64,000 nucleotides of DNA from a virus, in IMG/VR virus record IMGVR_UViG_3300042691_033065, positions 57,001 through 121,000 of that record; one strand, written 5' to 3'. The first letter of the stretch is position 1. Each line of letters starts with the position of its first letter. This document shows positions 25,332 to 35,408 of this stretch, piece by piece. The notes under the pieces were generated by a model. The model had not been told where the DNA came from. It saw only the letters and a list, made by a program, of their open reading frames with translations, and ran no database searches. The position numbers were made by a program, and so were the translations under genes.

Positions 25332-28100
25332 TTTTTCTTTCCACCCTTCAGAAGCAAGTTCGTACATGTAATCAGGATGTAATCCTCGTTTTTCCCAATA
25401 CCTCATTTCAGGTTCAGATATTGTCAAAACTTCTTCCAACGTATCTTGGTCTCCCTTCTCAAATGGTAATCCATTAATCAATTCTGATTGGTCTTTGGTA
25501 AAGAACATTCTATCCTCGGGATTATCAACAATCAAACCGTCACGTACTTCTTCTTTAAAGACAACCAACAACGGTTCGATACGTTTGTTAAATGTTGCTA
25601 TCGCTCTCGGCACATTGTAATCACCTGTCATATCAGGATTGTTTTCTAACTCACTTGGGTCGAGACGATAACAATTAAGTTGAATGTGAGAACCTAATAC
25701 CGGTTCTTTACCGTGTTTTGCTCTGTACTCATCCTTTTCTTTCTTTGACATCTTATCATTAACTTTCTGAACATCACCGTGAGACGCTTTCACACCGTTA
25801 TTAACATAATATATAACATCACCAAGATTCACCGCAATATTATCACGAATTGCGAGTTCCATGTGGGCCATCCTTGACATCTCATTACCCGCTTTTGTTT
25901 TTTCCTTCGAACGTTTTCTATAATCCTCAATACTTAACTTAACCTTGGCTCGTTGGGCGATTTTCATGAGTGGGATTTGTTTATCATAAATTTTCTGAAC
26001 GTATTCATAATACCACTCGATAAACTCCTGACCCTTACCTTCGAGTAATTGTTTAACTCCTTTGTCCAAAAACGTTTCAATATAAAGTGGGAGTTTCTTT
26101 GACTTAATTGTATTACCCGTGAGTTTAATTTTACCCTTCGCATCCATAACCGCATAGTTCTTACGAGCGAGATTAATACAAGATGGCCAAGTACCGTCAG
26201 TATCTAACGCCATTTCACCTCTCATGAATGTATCGTTAAACTCGGCAACGTCAGCATCATCACCACGATATTCTTTACCCTCCTTAACTTTCCAGTTTAG
26301 ACCCTTACCAATATAAATTCTATCCTCCACACCTTCAGGTTTTGAGAAGTTAACACCATCGGTATCCATTACAAGGGGGGTATAACCCTTATTCATAAAG
26401 AACTTAATCATCATACGAAGGTATTGTCTTCCTGTACATGTAATCTGTTCTCCCATATACATATCACCCCACGCAAATACCTGTGGTGCCGACAAGGCTC
26501 CGAACATTGAGTTGATGAAAATCTTAATCGGTAACTGTTTTCTATCGTATTTGAGTGATGTCTTTTTATCTTTATCATACCACTCGGCCGCCAAGTTTTT
26601 ATACATGATACGAGAGTTACGGAAGTATGACAACATACCTTTCATCGCTCCTGTAATATCACAATCAGGAAACACATCATGTACAAGTTGGATTGAAGGA
26701 TAAAGTGACGAGTAGTCGAGCTTTAATACTTTGGTTGAGTATCCTACTTTCAGTAGTCGTGACAATCCTCCCACAAAATCTGTCTTTGATTGTTTCTTTG
26801 GTATTGCGAGTTTGTGTTTATAACTCCACGCAAGCATCAACATCTTCCACAAAGTAGCTGTACCCATAGTGGATACTCTCTCATAAGTTGTTGGTACAAG
26901 TGAAGCGAGAAGGAATGTACCCTGATTGAATTCTTCGTCAACCAATAATGTTTCCTCCAAGTCATCGTCAAGATATCTCTCCACAATGTCATCACCTGTT
27001 GTCTTAATGTATGTACCAGGAAATCTTGCGTCCAAGTTATCAAACTCAGGATTATTTGCCTTCTTGTATTTTCCGTTCTTAATGTTTAACCAATATTCTT
27101 CTTTTTTGGAATACATCGGACCAATCTCGGTGTGGTCAATATAAACTCGGTCTTCGGACTCGGCATCAATATATTGGGTAATGTATTTCAAACCCGCAGA
27201 CTTGATACTTGAATTGATTGCTTGAGCTCTCCGTACAGAATGTATAATGTCAATTACATTATAACCCCACATTCCAACTTGGTTGTATCTTTCAACTTCG
27301 TTGGCAAGTTTGAGCATGTTCTCACTTTCCTTAATTGTATATTTTGGGTTAAGTGTTTTACAAATCCTTTTAATTTCGAGGTTCAGAGCTTTACAACGCT
27401 CGAATATCCAATACCAGTCGAAGTTCGCCGAATTGTAACCTCCTATAATACTTGGTTTTAATTCATCAATGATATTAAAGAATTCTACAAGACCACGACG
27501 TTCCTCGTCCTCATTAGAACACTCAATTACTTTTTGGTATCCTTTGTTTGTCTTGATACCAATCATGAATATACGACCGTCTTTGGGTTCGAGTGCGGTT
27601 GTCTCTAAGTCGAATACAAACCTCGTGATGTCATTGTATTCGTCGTATCCTTTGAATAATCTTTTTTCTCGTGAGATGAGATACTGTTCGGTGGGGGGTA
27701 GTATCATTATTAGGTCTTTGGTTCTTTCTCCCCACGGGTCAACACCACCATCTCTGAAAAACTGAATGAGAGAGCGATAACCCTTTAAGGACTTAACCAT
27801 AAACTTCAGACCTTCCTCCATACGGTCATTATCCCCCGTTTCGAGTTTATCAATCATAATCCCGTACTTGGACATGGCTTCTTTCTGTAAGGCCTTTGAT
27901 GATTGATAAAAGTTAAGACCACGTAGGTCACCTACCCACGCGAAAGCTACGAATGTATCTTTTTTAATTTCTTTTCCTTTGCCAGGGATTTCTTTGATTT
28001 TGAATATAGAATCGGAAACATAGTCGAATTCTATGGCAACGATATGTTCTTCGGGGTCGTTTCCTTCTAGAAACGATTTAATTTCTTCTTGACTTATCAT
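25272..28100 (-). CDS. polB: Family B DNA polymerase
   Basis: The 942-residue protein has the exonuclease motif I FVFDLETTALEP (D164, E166) and a motif II region YNSANFDWYWIFE. Polymerase motif A is LDYSSLYPSIQ (near 460), motif B is KIFINSMFGALS (near 525) and motif C is VMDTDGVNF (near 580). It has the size and order of T4 gp43 and is the replicative polymerase with proofreading. The ATG at 28100 is preceded by a sigma70-type promoter, TTGACA and TATAAT with a 17-base spacer (28153-28181), which suits early expression. The C-terminal part overlaps the tail of the convergent small gene. Confidence 0.95.
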   Translation of the reverse strand: MISQEEIKSFLEGNDPEEHIVAIEFDYVSDSIFKIKEIPGKGKEIKKDTFVAFAWVGDLRGLNFYQSSKALQKEAMSKYGIMIDKLETGDNDRMEEGLKFMVKSLKGYRSLIQFFRDGGVDPWGERTKDLIMILPPTEQYLISREKRLFKGYDEYNDITRFVFDLETTALEPKDGRIFMIGIKTNKGYQKVIECSNEDEERRGLVEFFNIIDELKPSIIGGYNSANFDWYWIFERCKALNLEIKRICKTLNPKYTIKESENMLKLANEVERYNQVGMWGYNVIDIIHSVRRAQAINSSIKSAGLKYITQYIDAESEDRVYIDHTEIGPMYSKKEEYWLNIKNGKYKKANNPEFDNLDARFPGTYIKTTGDDIVERYLDDDLEETLLVDEEFNQGTFLLASLVPTTYERVSTMGTATLWKMLMLAWSYKHKLAIPKKQSKTDFVGGLSRLLKVGYSTKVLKLDYSSLYPSIQLVHDVFPDCDITGAMKGMLSYFRNSRIMYKNLAAEWYDKDKKTSLKYDRKQLPIKIFINSMFGALSAPQVFAWGDMYMGEQITCTGRQYLRMMIKFFMNKGYTPLVMDTDGVNFSKPEGVEDRIYIGKGLNWKVKEGKEYRGDDADVAEFNDTFMRGEMALDTDGTWPSCINLARKNYAVMDAKGKIKLTGNTIKSKKLPLYIETFLDKGVKQLLEGKGQEFIEWYYEYVQKIYDKQIPLMKIAQRAKVKLSIEDYRKRSKEKTKAGNEMSRMAHMELAIRDNIAVNLGDVIYYVNNGVKASHGDVQKVNDKMSKKEKDEYRAKHGKEPVLGSHIQLNCYRLDPSELENNPDMTGDYNVPRAIATFNKRIEPLLVVFKEEVRDGLIVDNPEDRMFFTKDQSELINGLPFEKGDQDTLEEVLTISEPEMRYWEKRGLHPDYMYELASEGWKEKLIHFETIGGQNVPMVTNVN

Positions 28101-28152
28101 AATTGATTGGTTTATTGGCTGCCGCGAAATTACGACATTTACCTTTATATCA

Positions 28153-28181
28153 ATTATAAATATTGAAGGTTAGGTTGTCAA
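28153..28181 (-). promoter_or_regulatory. Sigma70-like promoter of the DNA polymerase gene
   Basis: On the minus strand TTGACA (28176-28181) and TATAAT (28153-28158) are separated by exactly 17 bases, a perfect consensus. The -10 overlaps the TATTTATAAT motif. The gene starts at 28100, leaving a leader of about 45 bases. This is the only one of the motif-bearing starts with a matching -35 box, which suggests host-polymerase use early in infection. Confidence 0.65.
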
Positions 28182-28184
28182 ATG

Positions 28185-31061
28185 TTAAATTGGACTTGGT
28201 GTTGGTGTTGGTGTGGTTGTTGGGGTTCTAGTTGGTAATGGAGCCAAACAATCTACCATATCTAACGTGTATATACTATAACAAGTTTGGTATGTAGGAG
28301 GTGCAACATAAGACAAACCAATCTTACCTGTTGTGAATAATGATAATGGAAGCCAATCTCCTATTCCTCCTCCAGGTGCAATCTCATTAAGGAAATCACC
28401 GGCGTTATTAGTCGGACCATCCCAAACCCAAATACGATTATATATGAAATTCGTATTAACTATTTGAACCGAAGTACCTGTAATTGTAATTGTTACATCA
28501 ACACCATTAATTATTGGAGGATATAAATCCGGTGTTGGTGTAATTGTCGGTGTATTACTTATTGTTGGTGTTATACTTAATGTTGGCGTATTTGTTGGGG
28601 TACTAGTTTTTGTTGGCGTATTTGTTGGGGTACTAGTTTTTGTTGGTGTATTTGAAGGTGTTGATGTTTTAGTAGGGGTTATAGAAGGTGTATTTGTTGG
28701 GGTGTCGGTTATTGTAGGTGTAATAGACGGTGTATTACTTATTGTAGGGGTTATACTTACGGTATTAGTTGGTGTTGGTGTATTTGTTCTTGTTACTGTT
28801 GGTGTTTTAGTTATAGTTGGACTAATACTTAAAGTAGGAGTTACTGTTCTAGTTGGGGTTTTAGTTGGAGGTATAGTTTTTGTAACTGTTAAAGTTGGGG
28901 TTTGTGTTGGAGTAGACGTTGGTCCAGGGAATTGAGTTTGAGTAGGTGGAATTGTTTTTGTTGGGGTTGCGGCGGGAGTTCTTGTTGTAGTAACGGTTGG
29001 CGTATTAGTTGGTGTTTTAGTTAGTGTTGGAGTATTAGTTGGGAAAATGGATGTTTCAGTTATGTTGTAATTAAATGTTCCTCCGCTTCCGTTTAAAGTT
29101 ATTCCTGAATATGAATTTATTTTGGATAGATTATAAAAATCGTTAACCAATGTAACTCGAGTAACCCCACTAGTCATACCTGAAGTTATTGTTACACCCG
29201 TGATAACTTGAATTGGTGAACCAACTATTACACCAATAGTATTTGTGAATGAAAGTGTTATTGTTTCAGATAAAACTCTACTAGCACTCAATACATAATC
29301 AATAATAGTTGAGCCAGGTCCGAATATTGCTCCCAAAGATAAATTAATATCAGAACTAGTTTGAGTTGGGGTTTTAGTTGGAGTGTGTGACGGAGTTCTA
29401 GATGGTGCAATTGTTTTAGTTGGAGTTTTAGTGGTTGTAGGTGTGGATGTAAGAGGAATGCACTGCCCACCATAACAATTACCGACTAATACAGGATACG
29501 CTCCACTCTCAAAGATTTGGAAACCAGATTGTACACATATTGTTGTGGTGGTATTAGACGATAAGACTTGAGATTCCTCATATTGAGATGTGTAACAGTC
29601 GTAGTAAAATAAACTACCAACAGCAATACCTGGGTTAGTTAATACTCTATAGCAGAAACAATTTACGCTCGAAGTATATGTAGGCGTAACCGTTGGGGTT
29701 TTAGTCATTGTCGGAGTTCTTGTCATTGTTGGTGTCTGACCTATTGGTGTATTTGTCGGAGTTCTTGTCATTGTTGGTGTTGAAGTTTTAGTTGGAGTTT
29801 TAGTAGGTGGTGGGGCCGCTTGAGAAGTATTGGTAGGAGTGGATGTTTTTGTTGGTGTCGGTGTTGCTCCTCGAGTTGAAGTAGGTGTTTTGGTAGGGGC
29901 TTGAGTTGGTGGAGGTACGGGACATGAGAAACTAAAATCCCATGCAGTACCGGGGAGTGGTGCTAATATTGTTATAAATGCACTAGTTGGGGTTGAGGAC
30001 GATTTGGTGAACGCGGCGACACCTCGACCCGGACCACTAACACCAGGGTAACCAAGAGCATTTAATTGTGAATCGTAAGTCGGAGAACCAACAAATCCTG
30101 TATTTATCACTTCAATTCCATCCCATACTACAGTAAATCTATCAGGTACCGATACCGCGTTATAATTTAATTTAATCGGTCCTGTATCATTTCCAAATTC
30201 TACTTCATACGTGTAAGTACCACTACTACCATTTCTAATATTTACCGTATCATTACAAGACGCAATTGACTGTGGAGTTGCGGTTGGTTCTATAGTTTTT
30301 GTAGGAGTTGTCGTTGATGCTGGTGTTTTAGTAGGAGTTATTGACGGGGTATTGGTTTTTGTGTTTGTGATTGTAGGTGTAACAGATTTAGTTGGGGTTT
30401 TTGTTGGGGCAATTGGTTGGGTTGTTTTTGTTGGGGTATTGGTTGGTGTTTTTGTTACTGTTGAACTTGGAGTTTTTGTAATTGTTTTTGTGGGTGTATT
30501 AGAAGGAGTGTTGGATGATGTGACACTAATAGTTGGGGTATTAGAAGGAGTACTGGTAGGTGTTTTAGTTGGAGTCTTGGTCGGAGTTCTAGTTGGCTTG
30601 TTAGTTCTTGTTATACTAGGAGTTGGAGTATTTGACGGAGTTGGGTCAGGACTACAAGGTATTTTACTATTAGTAGGTGTTGGAGTTCTTGTTGGTTTTA
30701 TTGAATTTGTCGGAGTTGGCTCAACTGTTGATGAGGGTGTTAATGGTATTTTACATGGGTCTAAACTTAAAGTTGGTGAGCTTGTAATTGATGGTGTCGG
30801 TGTCTGTGATTTTGTTAAAGATATAGTTGGGGTGTTAGTAGGTGTGGGATAAGGTGCGGTAATGTAATAAGGGCAGCTCGGGTCTTCCTGTGTCAATATC
30901 GTGTAAGTACCATATATTTCGACACCGATAGGGGGTTCATATGTATAAGGTAATGTTACCGAACCTAAATTAATTATTTGTTCGGAATTAAACGGTTGGA
31001 ATAAAATTTGCGCAATTTCACCATCAAAATGGACACTTTCTATGGTTATAATTTGCAACAT
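28185..31061 (-). CDS. Thr/Pro-repeat fibre protein
   Basis: The 958-residue protein has a short N-terminal unit (residues 1-70, IITIESVHFDGEIAQILFQP) followed by Thr/Pro-rich repeats (such as PTKTPTKTPTSTPSNTPT), interrupted by folded beta-domains. One is SCNDTVNIRNGSSGTYTYEV and following; another is a Calx-beta-like unit starting FGPGSTIIDYVLSASRVLS. The C-terminus closes with a short unit and more PTPT. The repeats look like the extended, mucin-type linkers of secreted glycoproteins and are typical of virion fibre rods. Cysteine-rich short domains (CFCYRVLTNPGI) would be stabilised outside the cell. It sits in an operon behind the next two giant genes. Role in host binding is an inference. 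Confidence 0.65.
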   Translation of the reverse strand: MLQIITIESVHFDGEIAQILFQPFNSEQIINLGSVTLPYTYEPPIGVEIYGTYTILTQEDPSCPYYITAPYPTPTNTPTISLTKSQTPTPSITSSPTLSLDPCKIPLTPSSTVEPTPTNSIKPTRTPTPTNSKIPCSPDPTPSNTPTPSITRTNKPTRTPTKTPTKTPTSTPSNTPTISVTSSNTPSNTPTKTITKTPSSTVTKTPTNTPTKTTQPIAPTKTPTKSVTPTITNTKTNTPSITPTKTPASTTTPTKTIEPTATPQSIASCNDTVNIRNGSSGTYTYEVEFGNDTGPIKLNYNAVSVPDRFTVVWDGIEVINTGFVGSPTYDSQLNALGYPGVSGPGRGVAAFTKSSSTPTSAFITILAPLPGTAWDFSFSCPVPPPTQAPTKTPTSTRGATPTPTKTSTPTNTSQAAPPPTKTPTKTSTPTMTRTPTNTPIGQTPTMTRTPTMTKTPTVTPTYTSSVNCFCYRVLTNPGIAVGSLFYYDCYTSQYEESQVLSSNTTTTICVQSGFQIFESGAYPVLVGNCYGGQCIPLTSTPTTTKTPTKTIAPSRTPSHTPTKTPTQTSSDINLSLGAIFGPGSTIIDYVLSASRVLSETITLSFTNTIGVIVGSPIQVITGVTITSGMTSGVTRVTLVNDFYNLSKINSYSGITLNGSGGTFNYNITETSIFPTNTPTLTKTPTNTPTVTTTRTPAATPTKTIPPTQTQFPGPTSTPTQTPTLTVTKTIPPTKTPTRTVTPTLSISPTITKTPTVTRTNTPTPTNTVSITPTISNTPSITPTITDTPTNTPSITPTKTSTPSNTPTKTSTPTNTPTKTSTPTNTPTLSITPTISNTPTITPTPDLYPPIINGVDVTITITGTSVQIVNTNFIYNRIWVWDGPTNNAGDFLNEIAPGGGIGDWLPLSLFTTGKIGLSYVAPPTYQTCYSIYTLDMVDCLAPLPTRTPTTTPTPTPSPI
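28515..29040 (-). repeat. Thr/Pro-coding repeat block with an exact 30-base tandem
   Basis: The block encodes runs such as TPTKTSTPTNTPT. A 30-base unit is present twice without any change at 28581-28610 and 28611-28640, equal to ten codons. Confidence 0.85.
30285..30860 (-). repeat. Thr/Pro-coding repeat block (N-terminal part of fibre gene)
   Basis: The block encodes about 190 residues dominated by Thr, Pro, Ser and Lys, with short imperfect units. It makes the complementary strand GT-rich and opens false Val/Gly-rich frames there. Confidence 0.85.
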
Positions 31062-31093
31062 GTTTTTAATATAATTATCTTTTTAATTTAATT

Positions 31094-34000
31094 CTATAGT
31101 ATTTTTGTCGGGGTGACTGTTTTAGTAGGTGTTGGTGAAACAGGAAAATCAAAACTTATACAGTTTTGTGGTTGAGCAAATCCTAGTGATGTTACTGTGG
31201 CGGTACTTAACACAGGACTTATTGTTGATGGGAATGTTAATTTATAATTATGTGGAGGGGTGGACTGCCTTTGAATATATAATTCACTATTATAAATAAA
31301 TAAACTTCCGTTAACTAATGTAATACTTGCCATACTCATTTCACCCATTGGGTTACCCGATGAATCAAATTGAGAAACAAATGTGGTAGATGTGGATATA
31401 CTTCGGTTGACAATTATATATCTATTGTTTGTTGTGTATATTATATCTCCCGCAATTGACCTACCCGCAGGTAAACTAAATAAAACTGTTGTTGTCAAAT
31501 TGGTTAAATTAACAGATATAATTTGATTTAAAGTGTTAAATGATATAAGTGTTGAGTCGCTCAATGCAAATAAACCGTTGTTACTTGTTGCGAATGTACC
31601 TGACGGATATATGAAATCGGTTGGGTTAGTTGCGGTCCATGGGTTTCTAGTTATTTGGAACCTTCTAATAGTGTTAGAAGATATCGTAAATAAATAATTT
31701 TCTGAAACGGCAATATCACTCGGTAATACTTGTCTACCGCTGACCGGCAATTCGGTAACAGTATTCGATACGTAATCATATTTGTATATAATACCCGTTG
31801 TATTTGCAACACTTAAAATATCACACAATGAAATCGATATTGAAGTACTCGGTGTTGGGGTTTTTGTTCTTGTCGGTGTTGGGGTTAATGATGTATTAGA
31901 CGATTTAGTCGGTGTTGGGGTTTTTGTTCTTGTCGGTGTTGGGGTTTTTGTTCTTGTCGGAGTAGGTGTTAATGATGTATTAGACGATTTAGTCGGAGTA
32001 GGGGTTTTTGTTCTCGTTGGTGTGAGGGTTAATGTAATATTAGTTGATTTAGTTGGTGTGAGGGTTCTTGTCGGAGTAGGTGTTAATGTTCTTGTTGGGG
32101 TAGAGGTCGGACTTTCAACAATTAAATTACTTGTTTTACTTACTGTTGGGGTTTGAGTGGATGTCCTTGTAGGTGTTAATGTTCTTGTTGGGGTGGATGT
32201 AAGGGTTTTAGTCAACGTTACAGTAGGTGTCGATGTTGGAGTTACGTCAACAAAATTGGCGGTTTTTGTAACTGTTGGTGTTGCAGTTCTTGTTGGTGTT
32301 TTAGTTGGGGTGATTGAGGTTCCTAAAGTTCTAAAATTATTAATTTTTAAAAACTTACCCCACCCGTTATTTAAAGGACTGCTTATTTTTACATTTAGTT
32401 GATTGAACGGTTCTGTTGAATTAACAATGACTCGGAATGCACCTCCATCTACGTTTCCGAGCTGGCTACATAAAGTTGTACCAACAATTTGATTGGCGGC
32501 GCCATTTTGACCACAACACCCTTGGCAAATTCCGACAAACGTAGTACCATTATTTGCACTAAACGTAATCACATCAGTTGCTTGTAAAGCCCCAAACGAT
32601 AATGCGATACTTGTCAATAAAGTCGAGGAACTCATGGTGTAGTTACCCGAAGTATCAGTTAGAGAAGTTAATATGTTAACTCCACTAATATTACTTGAAC
32701 CTATGCATGACGAAGGTATAATCGCAAAACTTTGAGTTGACATCACTTGAGATACCGACTTTACGAATGTTACTCCACTTATAGTTACTGAGGTTGTATT
32801 TGGAATATTTATATTGAAAGACGCAGCACAATCCCAATTACTTGTTTTAGTTGGAGTTGGTGTGTTTCTTGTAGGAGTTGGAGTTGGTGTTGTACTTGTT
32901 CTTGTAGGGGTTGGTGTAGGGGTTGGTGTAGTAAAATTTTGTAAACAAAGTGCCGCATTTATCGTATTGACCATTTTCTGTTGTGGTTGAGGTCCGAATA
33001 TAGGTTGTCTTGTATTATAAGACATAATTGTCGCACCTGACGCTATACATGTACCGTTAGTTGGGTTTTGTATAGTTGTACCGCCAACGCAAGCGCAATT
33101 TGCAAGACCTGAACAACAATCTAAACAACATGTACCCGCAACATTTGTGCTACCTATTGTGTAGTTACAATTCCAAACCGAACTGAATGTATGAGAACAT
33201 CCATGAGTATGACCAATTTCGTGAGCACCCGCAATTACATTCCACCCATTGGCATTTCCGTAGTAAACACTTAAATTACTACCTCCATCGACATATCCTT
33301 CAGGAGGTGGGCTACCAGGACTGACAGTTGTTGGTCTTAACTGATGGAAAAGACAATTATAAAAATCGGGGGAGCACACACCCGGAGTATACGCCGAGCT
33401 ATATCTAGCACTACCACCAACAGGATTGGGCCATCCGACTGTTAACAACATTCTAACATCTCCATTGAAAGTTAAATTATTATTTTTATAATATTGCCTA
33501 TAATTTTTTAATGCGCAGTCTAGATTACTTGTGTTCGCGGTGCATGGTATTGTATGACCGTAAGTCCTATATGGAGACTCGCCCGAAGTCCAAAATTTAA
33601 TCTCACTCATTGTTATCGACACCCCTTCAGCGGCATGGATAGCGGATATAGAATTAAATAACGCGGTGATGTAATTAGTAGTTGCCTGTAAATCATTACC
33701 AAAATATTGATATATATCGTAATCAACCTCCAAGAGATACCTCACGTTTTTGTTGGCAACCATGGTAACGTAAGAATTCAAATTCTCAAAATTAATGTTA
33801 GCCATAATCTCACCCTCAAAGTTATTAAACATTTCTTGGTTTGGGGAGATGTAGTTATCTAATTCGGGAAAATCAATATTGTATGTATTACAATCATGTT
33901 TAGTTTCCTCAAATACTTCTTGGCAGTGATGAGTAAATCCACTGATGTTATTAATATCAACAACTAATCCTTCATCTTGTAAGGACCCACTGAACCCTTC

Positions 34001-35335
34001 GCTTGTAATGCTTAAAGAAACTGTAGAATTTTGACTACCAACAATAATACCTTCATAATGTTCTCCTAATTTTGAATAAAGTGTCTCTCCGAATTCATTT
34101 GATATTCTAAAATCATTTTCGTAAATATTTCGTCTAGTTAGATTAACATTTATGACCCCATCTTTAAATGGTAAATCAATATTTAATTTTTTAGGTCTTT
34201 CGCGTAAAATCCTATTTAATTCTTCTTCATTCGTTGTAAAAGTTTCATTAAGGTTAATATTTTCTATTATATTACCCATAAAAATCTCACCCTCAGTTTG
34301 AGTTGGGGTGGGGGTAGGGGTCGGTAATAGACAGTCTGAACATAATCCAACAACATAGAATTCGGCTCCGTCAAACGCGTTTATTTTAGAATTACCTACA
34401 CAAACTCTAGAAGATTCACCTATACCTAATTCAACAACTGGTTGTTCAATTCCACTACAATCGATATAAGAATATGAACCATTCGCTAATGGAGCAACAA
34501 TTTCAAAACATTCACAAACAATTGTTTCAGTTGGTGTTGGAGTTGGGGTGGGTGTTGGTGTTGCAAAGAATACTGAATTTTGATAGTAAGTCGTATACGT
34601 TAAACCTGTAAGATTTATGGTATTACCAAAAAATAAACTTTCACGATTTAAATTTTGAAAATCATCAGGAAGAATTACTTGGGTAGTTCCCGTAAATTCA
34701 CCAACACTCAAAGTTACACCGGTTGTTATTAATACAGGACTTCCAACAATCACCCCAAGTAAATTTGAGAACGACATTGTAAGTTCCTGTGAAAATAATC
34801 TATTTGATGTTAGAACATAATCTATAACAACTGACCCTGGATTTATAAATCCTTGTAGAGTTAGAGATAATTGAGAGTCAGTTACAGTAGGTGTAGGAGT
34901 AGGAGTACTTGAAGGTTGAGGTAATGGCACTGGTATAGGATTACTGCAACAAGCATAATCAACTATGTAACATGAAACGTAATCTAAATCATCTAATATA
35001 AATGACTCGGTTATGTTAACATAAAGTTTTTCACCTAATGTTAAAACATTATTACCGTACTCATTTTTTATAACAAACTCACCCTCAAATCTACCCTCTT
35101 TTGTTGTGTCGGTATTTTGAAACTGATAGTATATAAAATAGTTTGGGTATTCGCCGCCAACACCTGCAGGTTTGTTTGTTATCTTTGGGGTACCGTTTTC
35201 AACATTAGTCATTGAAAAGAATAAAGATGACAACTCTAACGTATTTAGAAAGTTGTTATAATCGCTTCTTCCATTGTCAACAATGTTAAGTTTTAATAAA
35301 GGAAGGGTCGCGCCTTTTTTAATGAAAAATTCCAT
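31094..35335 (-). CDS. Virion fibre protein with a metzincin metalloprotease
   Basis: The 1413-residue protein begins with a BppU-N-like beta-domain (MEFFIKKGATLPLLKLNI; EGRFEGEFVI; EKLYVNITES), also found in the next gene. Calx-beta-like and Cys-rich units follow. Residues about 400-790 are a complete zinc endopeptidase of the metzincin type. A propeptide-like unit (LGEHYEGIIVGSQN) precedes HEIGHTHGCSH (H705, E706, H709, G712, H715) and the Met-turn ATIMSYN (M771). Cysteines around 725-765 could form disulfides. Thr/Pro repeats (about 1008-1167) and a propeller-like unit end the protein. Metzincins cut protein substrates, so a role in digesting host surface protein or processing fibres is plausible. 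Confidence 0.8.
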   Translation of the reverse strand: MEFFIKKGATLPLLKLNIVDNGRSDYNNFLNTLELSSLFFSMTNVENGTPKITNKPAGVGGEYPNYFIYYQFQNTDTTKEGRFEGEFVIKNEYGNNVLTLGEKLYVNITESFILDDLDYVSCYIVDYACCSNPIPVPLPQPSSTPTPTPTVTDSQLSLTLQGFINPGSVVIDYVLTSNRLFSQELTMSFSNLLGVIVGSPVLITTGVTLSVGEFTGTTQVILPDDFQNLNRESLFFGNTINLTGLTYTTYYQNSVFFATPTPTPTPTPTETIVCECFEIVAPLANGSYSYIDCSGIEQPVVELGIGESSRVCVGNSKINAFDGAEFYVVGLCSDCLLPTPTPTPTQTEGEIFMGNIIENINLNETFTTNEEELNRILRERPKKLNIDLPFKDGVINVNLTRRNIYENDFRISNEFGETLYSKLGEHYEGIIVGSQNSTVSLSITSEGFSGSLQDEGLVVDINNISGFTHHCQEVFEETKHDCNTYNIDFPELDNYISPNQEMFNNFEGEIMANINFENLNSYVTMVANKNVRYLLEVDYDIYQYFGNDLQATTNYITALFNSISAIHAAEGVSITMSEIKFWTSGESPYRTYGHTIPCTANTSNLDCALKNYRQYYKNNNLTFNGDVRMLLTVGWPNPVGGSARYSSAYTPGVCSPDFYNCLFHQLRPTTVSPGSPPPEGYVDGGSNLSVYYGNANGWNVIAGAHEIGHTHGCSHTFSSVWNCNYTIGSTNVAGTCCLDCCSGLANCACVGGTTIQNPTNGTCIASGATIMSYNTRQPIFGPQPQQKMVNTINAALCLQNFTTPTPTPTPTRTSTTPTPTPTRNTPTPTKTSNWDCAASFNINIPNTTSVTISGVTFVKSVSQVMSTQSFAIIPSSCIGSSNISGVNILTSLTDTSGNYTMSSSTLLTSIALSFGALQATDVITFSANNGTTFVGICQGCCGQNGAANQIVGTTLCSQLGNVDGGAFRVIVNSTEPFNQLNVKISSPLNNGWGKFLKINNFRTLGTSITPTKTPTRTATPTVTKTANFVDVTPTSTPTVTLTKTLTSTPTRTLTPTRTSTQTPTVSKTSNLIVESPTSTPTRTLTPTPTRTLTPTKSTNITLTLTPTRTKTPTPTKSSNTSLTPTPTRTKTPTPTRTKTPTPTKSSNTSLTPTPTRTKTPTPSTSISISLCDILSVANTTGIIYKYDYVSNTVTELPVSGRQVLPSDIAVSENYLFTISSNTIRRFQITRNPWTATNPTDFIYPSGTFATSNNGLFALSDSTLISFNTLNQIISVNLTNLTTTVLFSLPAGRSIAGDIIYTTNNRYIIVNRSISTSTTFVSQFDSSGNPMGEMSMASITLVNGSLFIYNSELYIQRQSTPPHNYKLTFPSTISPVLSTATVTSLGFAQPQNCISFDFPVSPTPTKTVTPTKIL
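31840..32320 (-). repeat. Thr/Pro-coding repeat block with longer tandem units
   Basis: A unit of about 60 bases near 31861-31920 recurs with small changes after it, with part of it (TTGTTCTTGTCGG) appearing three or more times. It codes for segments like TPTRTKTPTPTKSSNTSL. Confidence 0.85.
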
Positions 35336-35348
35336 CCAAAGATTTTAT

Positions 35349-35358
35349 TCTATAAATA
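35349..35358 (-). promoter_or_regulatory. Late-promoter candidate TATTTATAGA (protease fibre gene)
   Basis: The motif lies 14 bases before the ATG at 35335, flanked by a short inverted repeat, CCAAAG (35336-35341) with CTTTGG (35359-35364). It would drive the two downstream fibre genes. Confidence 0.5.
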
Positions 35359-35408
35359 CTTTGGTAAACGTTTTAATAAGTAAAGATTTAGACATTGTAA
35401 TTATATAA

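Noticed and set aside
30352-30852. Plus-strand open frames rich in Val/Gly (for example 166 residues)
   Set aside because: They are the reverse of Thr/Pro codons in the fibre genes, with VGVLVGV composition and no start context.
28515-32320. Regularly repeated DNA that might suggest a CRISPR array
   Set aside because: The units are coding, lack constant spacing with unique spacers, and no cas genes are present.
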